DNA from: Prunella strophiata
Taxonomy: Eukaryota > Chordata > Aves > Passeriformes > Prunellidae
NCBI GenBank assembly: GCA_036583965.1
Contig: JAZBQD010000015.1
Span: 27,750,310-27,814,309, forward strand
DNA length: 64,000 nt
Direction of reading: 5' to 3'
The position numbers were made by a program, and so were the translations under genes. The notes below the pieces were generated by a model. The model was given only the letters and a program-made list of their open reading frames with translations, had not been told where the DNA came from and did no database searches. Each line of letters opens with the position of its first letter. Positions within the stretch are counted from its first letter, which is position 1. Of the stretch, positions 61,985 through 64,000 are shown piece after piece.

Positions 61985-64000
61985 GCACATGGTCTGTCCA
62001 GAAGGAGATTCACAATGGGTGTCTCAGAAGTTTACAAGCACACAAATGTGAATTACCAGCTTTTTGGACTCATCCATGTAACACCTTTGCTAAAGCTGAC
62101 CTTATACTAAAAAGCAAGAGCTTTCACTACTTCCACAGATCTTCAGGCTGGCTTTCTGTTCTGAGGATTAAGACTCTTATATGAGGCCAGTCTCCACCTC
62201 TCTATGTCTTGTAACCCTTGGATGATGCCACCTAAATAGATTTTAACTCTACAGAAGTCCAAATGTCCAAAAAACAGTTGAGTTCCACAAAAGTGAGGCA
62301 ATATGCAGGGTTGGAGGTTATCAGCCCAGTGAGTGAAATAAAACTTCAGGGCAGTTGGAATGTCTATCAAAGCAGCAGTGGTGTCACTTGTGCTCTCCTG
62401 GCACTTATAACAGATATTTCATGCTTACACATATACCTTTGCACAGCATGCAAAGAAGTCAAAATTCTTTAAGATAAACAAAGCCAGGCTCCTAGTGATG
62501 ATAAAAAAAATTAAAATATTGCTATATATCTATGACAAATAACAGCCATAGGAAAAGGAGGAGCAACAGTGGTGACCCACAGCCCTTCTCATAGTACGTG
62601 GTATGAAGTATATTTCTGTATTTAAAATCTTTGACCATTTTCTCCATCTGTGGGGCCTGGACATTTTTTTAGTGGTCCCCATGCAGCTTTGGAAACTTGG
62701 GGCAGGGTGGAGGCTGCACAGTGCTCTCATGTTCTTTTGAAAGTATGTCTGTCTATAGAATGAATAAATACTTGCTGAAAGCTGAAAAGACTTCTGCTGG
62801 CTGTGAAGTTACTTTGATACTGTTCTTAAAGGCTCCTTAATTGAGGAGGCCACAAATAGACCAGAACTGCCTATAGCTCTCAGCTGACACTGTCTGCCCA
62901 TCAGCATGGAGGGTGTTTAGTTATACCTTTATAGTATTATGGTACTTTCTCATACAGTTTAAGGGTCCTCTTTTCACAGTAATATGCACATTACTCCTCC
63001 TGACTTCCTTTTAATTTTTTACAAAAATTAAACTCTGAAGTGTTTATGGAGATCCATCGATACTTTGAGTACCTTGGGTTTGCATTTCAAAACCCCTGAT
63101 TTACTAAGGAAAAGTGACACAAGGCAAGAAGCAGGAAAATCATTCTTCTTGTTATATCAGGTGAGTATCACCAGAGGCAGGGCAGACTCCTGCAGCACCT
63201 TAATCACAGCAAAACAAAAGGGGGCCTCTATTCTCAGTAACAGAAGGAATAGCATGTGATGAGCTTTGTTCAGTGCTGTGAACAATTTAGAATATTCAGG
63301 ATCTGTAGAATTCTAGTACAGGCTGAGATTGTAAAGGAAGGAGAACCTTCAAAGTCACTCTTTCTCTTTATTCATTCTGTAAAACCCAAGAGATGATGAT
63401 TTCCTGTGAGACAGACACTGAAATAATTGGAAATGAAAGCATAACCCTCCACTCCCACCCAACCCCACAGAATTACAGCTCTGTACCAGCTGGGGCATAT
63501 TGCAGGGCAAAAATATGTCAGTCAGGAAATCTGTGCTAGATTCACCCCTGCTGGAACTGAGGGTTGCAAATAATTTGAATAATTGCTACAGAGAGCAGAT
63601 GGTAGAAATACTCCACTAGAAGAGTTTCAAATATAGCTTAATTCAGCAAGGGGAGTGAGAAATATAGACAAAATTTCAAAGACAATCTGGCATAAAAATT
63701 AAAATTAAATTAAAATTAAAATTAAAATAATATAATTATAGTTATAATAAGAAAATAATGGGGGAAATTATGCTGAAATTGCTATTTGAGGCTATTGCAC
63801 TCTAATGGATGCTACTAGACAAAACAGTCTTCTTTGCATCACCACCATCTCTGAGAGTACCACTACAGCTAGATGCCATCAGTTTGGTGCCACATTGTGC
63901 TGTTTCTGGCTTTTGCCAGAGCACTGAATCAAATGGATCTCCTGAATTTCCCATCTCTTTCCTGCCTTCCCACAACATTATCATGCTTGGGTGCCACTCA
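61985..64000. other. Unassigned non-coding stretch
   Basis: No gene or repeat family is recognised. A simple (AAAATT)n patch lies at 63695-63727. Confidence 0.5.
63695..63727. repeat. (AAAATT)n simple repeat
   Basis: Five to six AAAATT units with one shortened unit. Confidence 0.85.

Noticed and set aside
61381..61988. Minus-strand frames of 124, 92 and 82 codons
   Set aside because: All lie within or overlap the edge of the TSD-bounded solo LTR, which is not expected to encode protein.
1..64000. CRISPR arrays, operons, phage or plasmid features, tRNA and rRNA genes
   Set aside because: Nothing of these kinds was seen. Direct repeats here are microsatellites or short slippage duplications, and the repeat content is that of a bird nuclear genome.

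Overview
The window looks like AT-rich, non-coding nuclear DNA from a bird, most likely a passerine. The support is the repeat content. There are CR1 LINE fragments with the avian-type 3' end (TTCCAACC...ATTCTATGATTCTATG-like). There are also several avian endogenous retrovirus LTRs of the kinds that begin TGTCCTGGTTT or TGTCAGAACCC, plus long pure microsatellites. No operon structure, ribosome-binding sites, tRNA or rRNA genes or CpG island were seen. None of the short open reading frames is recognisable as a known protein, and the longest lie in LTRs, CR1 copies or microsatellites, or look like chance. I read the window as intergenic or deep intronic sequence and cannot name the locus.

Layout. 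1-6100: plain AT-rich DNA with one very old CR1 remnant (about 4143-4440). 6107-6715: a clean solo LTR with a perfect 6-bp target-site duplication (ERVK-type). 9387-9819: a second, unrelated LTR on the minus strand. 13414-13566: about 38 uninterrupted AAGG units. 13567-26331: mostly unassigned, with small repeats, a degenerate 50-bp tandem repeat (22155-22290) and a 27-base T tract that may be the poly(A) tail of a minus-strand retrocopy (23656 onward). 26332-26916: an ERVL-type LTR on the plus strand. 28838-30945: ancient repeats (a palindromic amniote repeat and MIR-like pieces) and a 0.5-kb CR1. 32968-33110: a short CR1. 35424-35560: about 27 TTTTC units. 39425-39650 and 44293-44755: LTR-like fragments. 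47455-47662: another CR1. 49770-49812: a CR1 reduced to its last 40 bp. 50335-51378: the 5' part of an ERVL-type provirus on the minus strand, same LTR family as 26332-26916. 57019-57078: a near-perfect 23-bp hairpin. 61265-61979: a solo LTR with a perfect 5-bp target-site duplication.

There is no set of genes working together here. The content is a record of retroelement insertions of different ages and of simple-repeat growth. I did not find an undescribed biological system. The observations most worth a second look are the retrocopy-like tail at 23656, the hairpin at 57019, the pair of oppositely oriented ERVL LTRs, and two weak coding candidates (38898-39293 minus and 21352-21861 plus). 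Family names rest on remembered consensus patterns, not on a database search.
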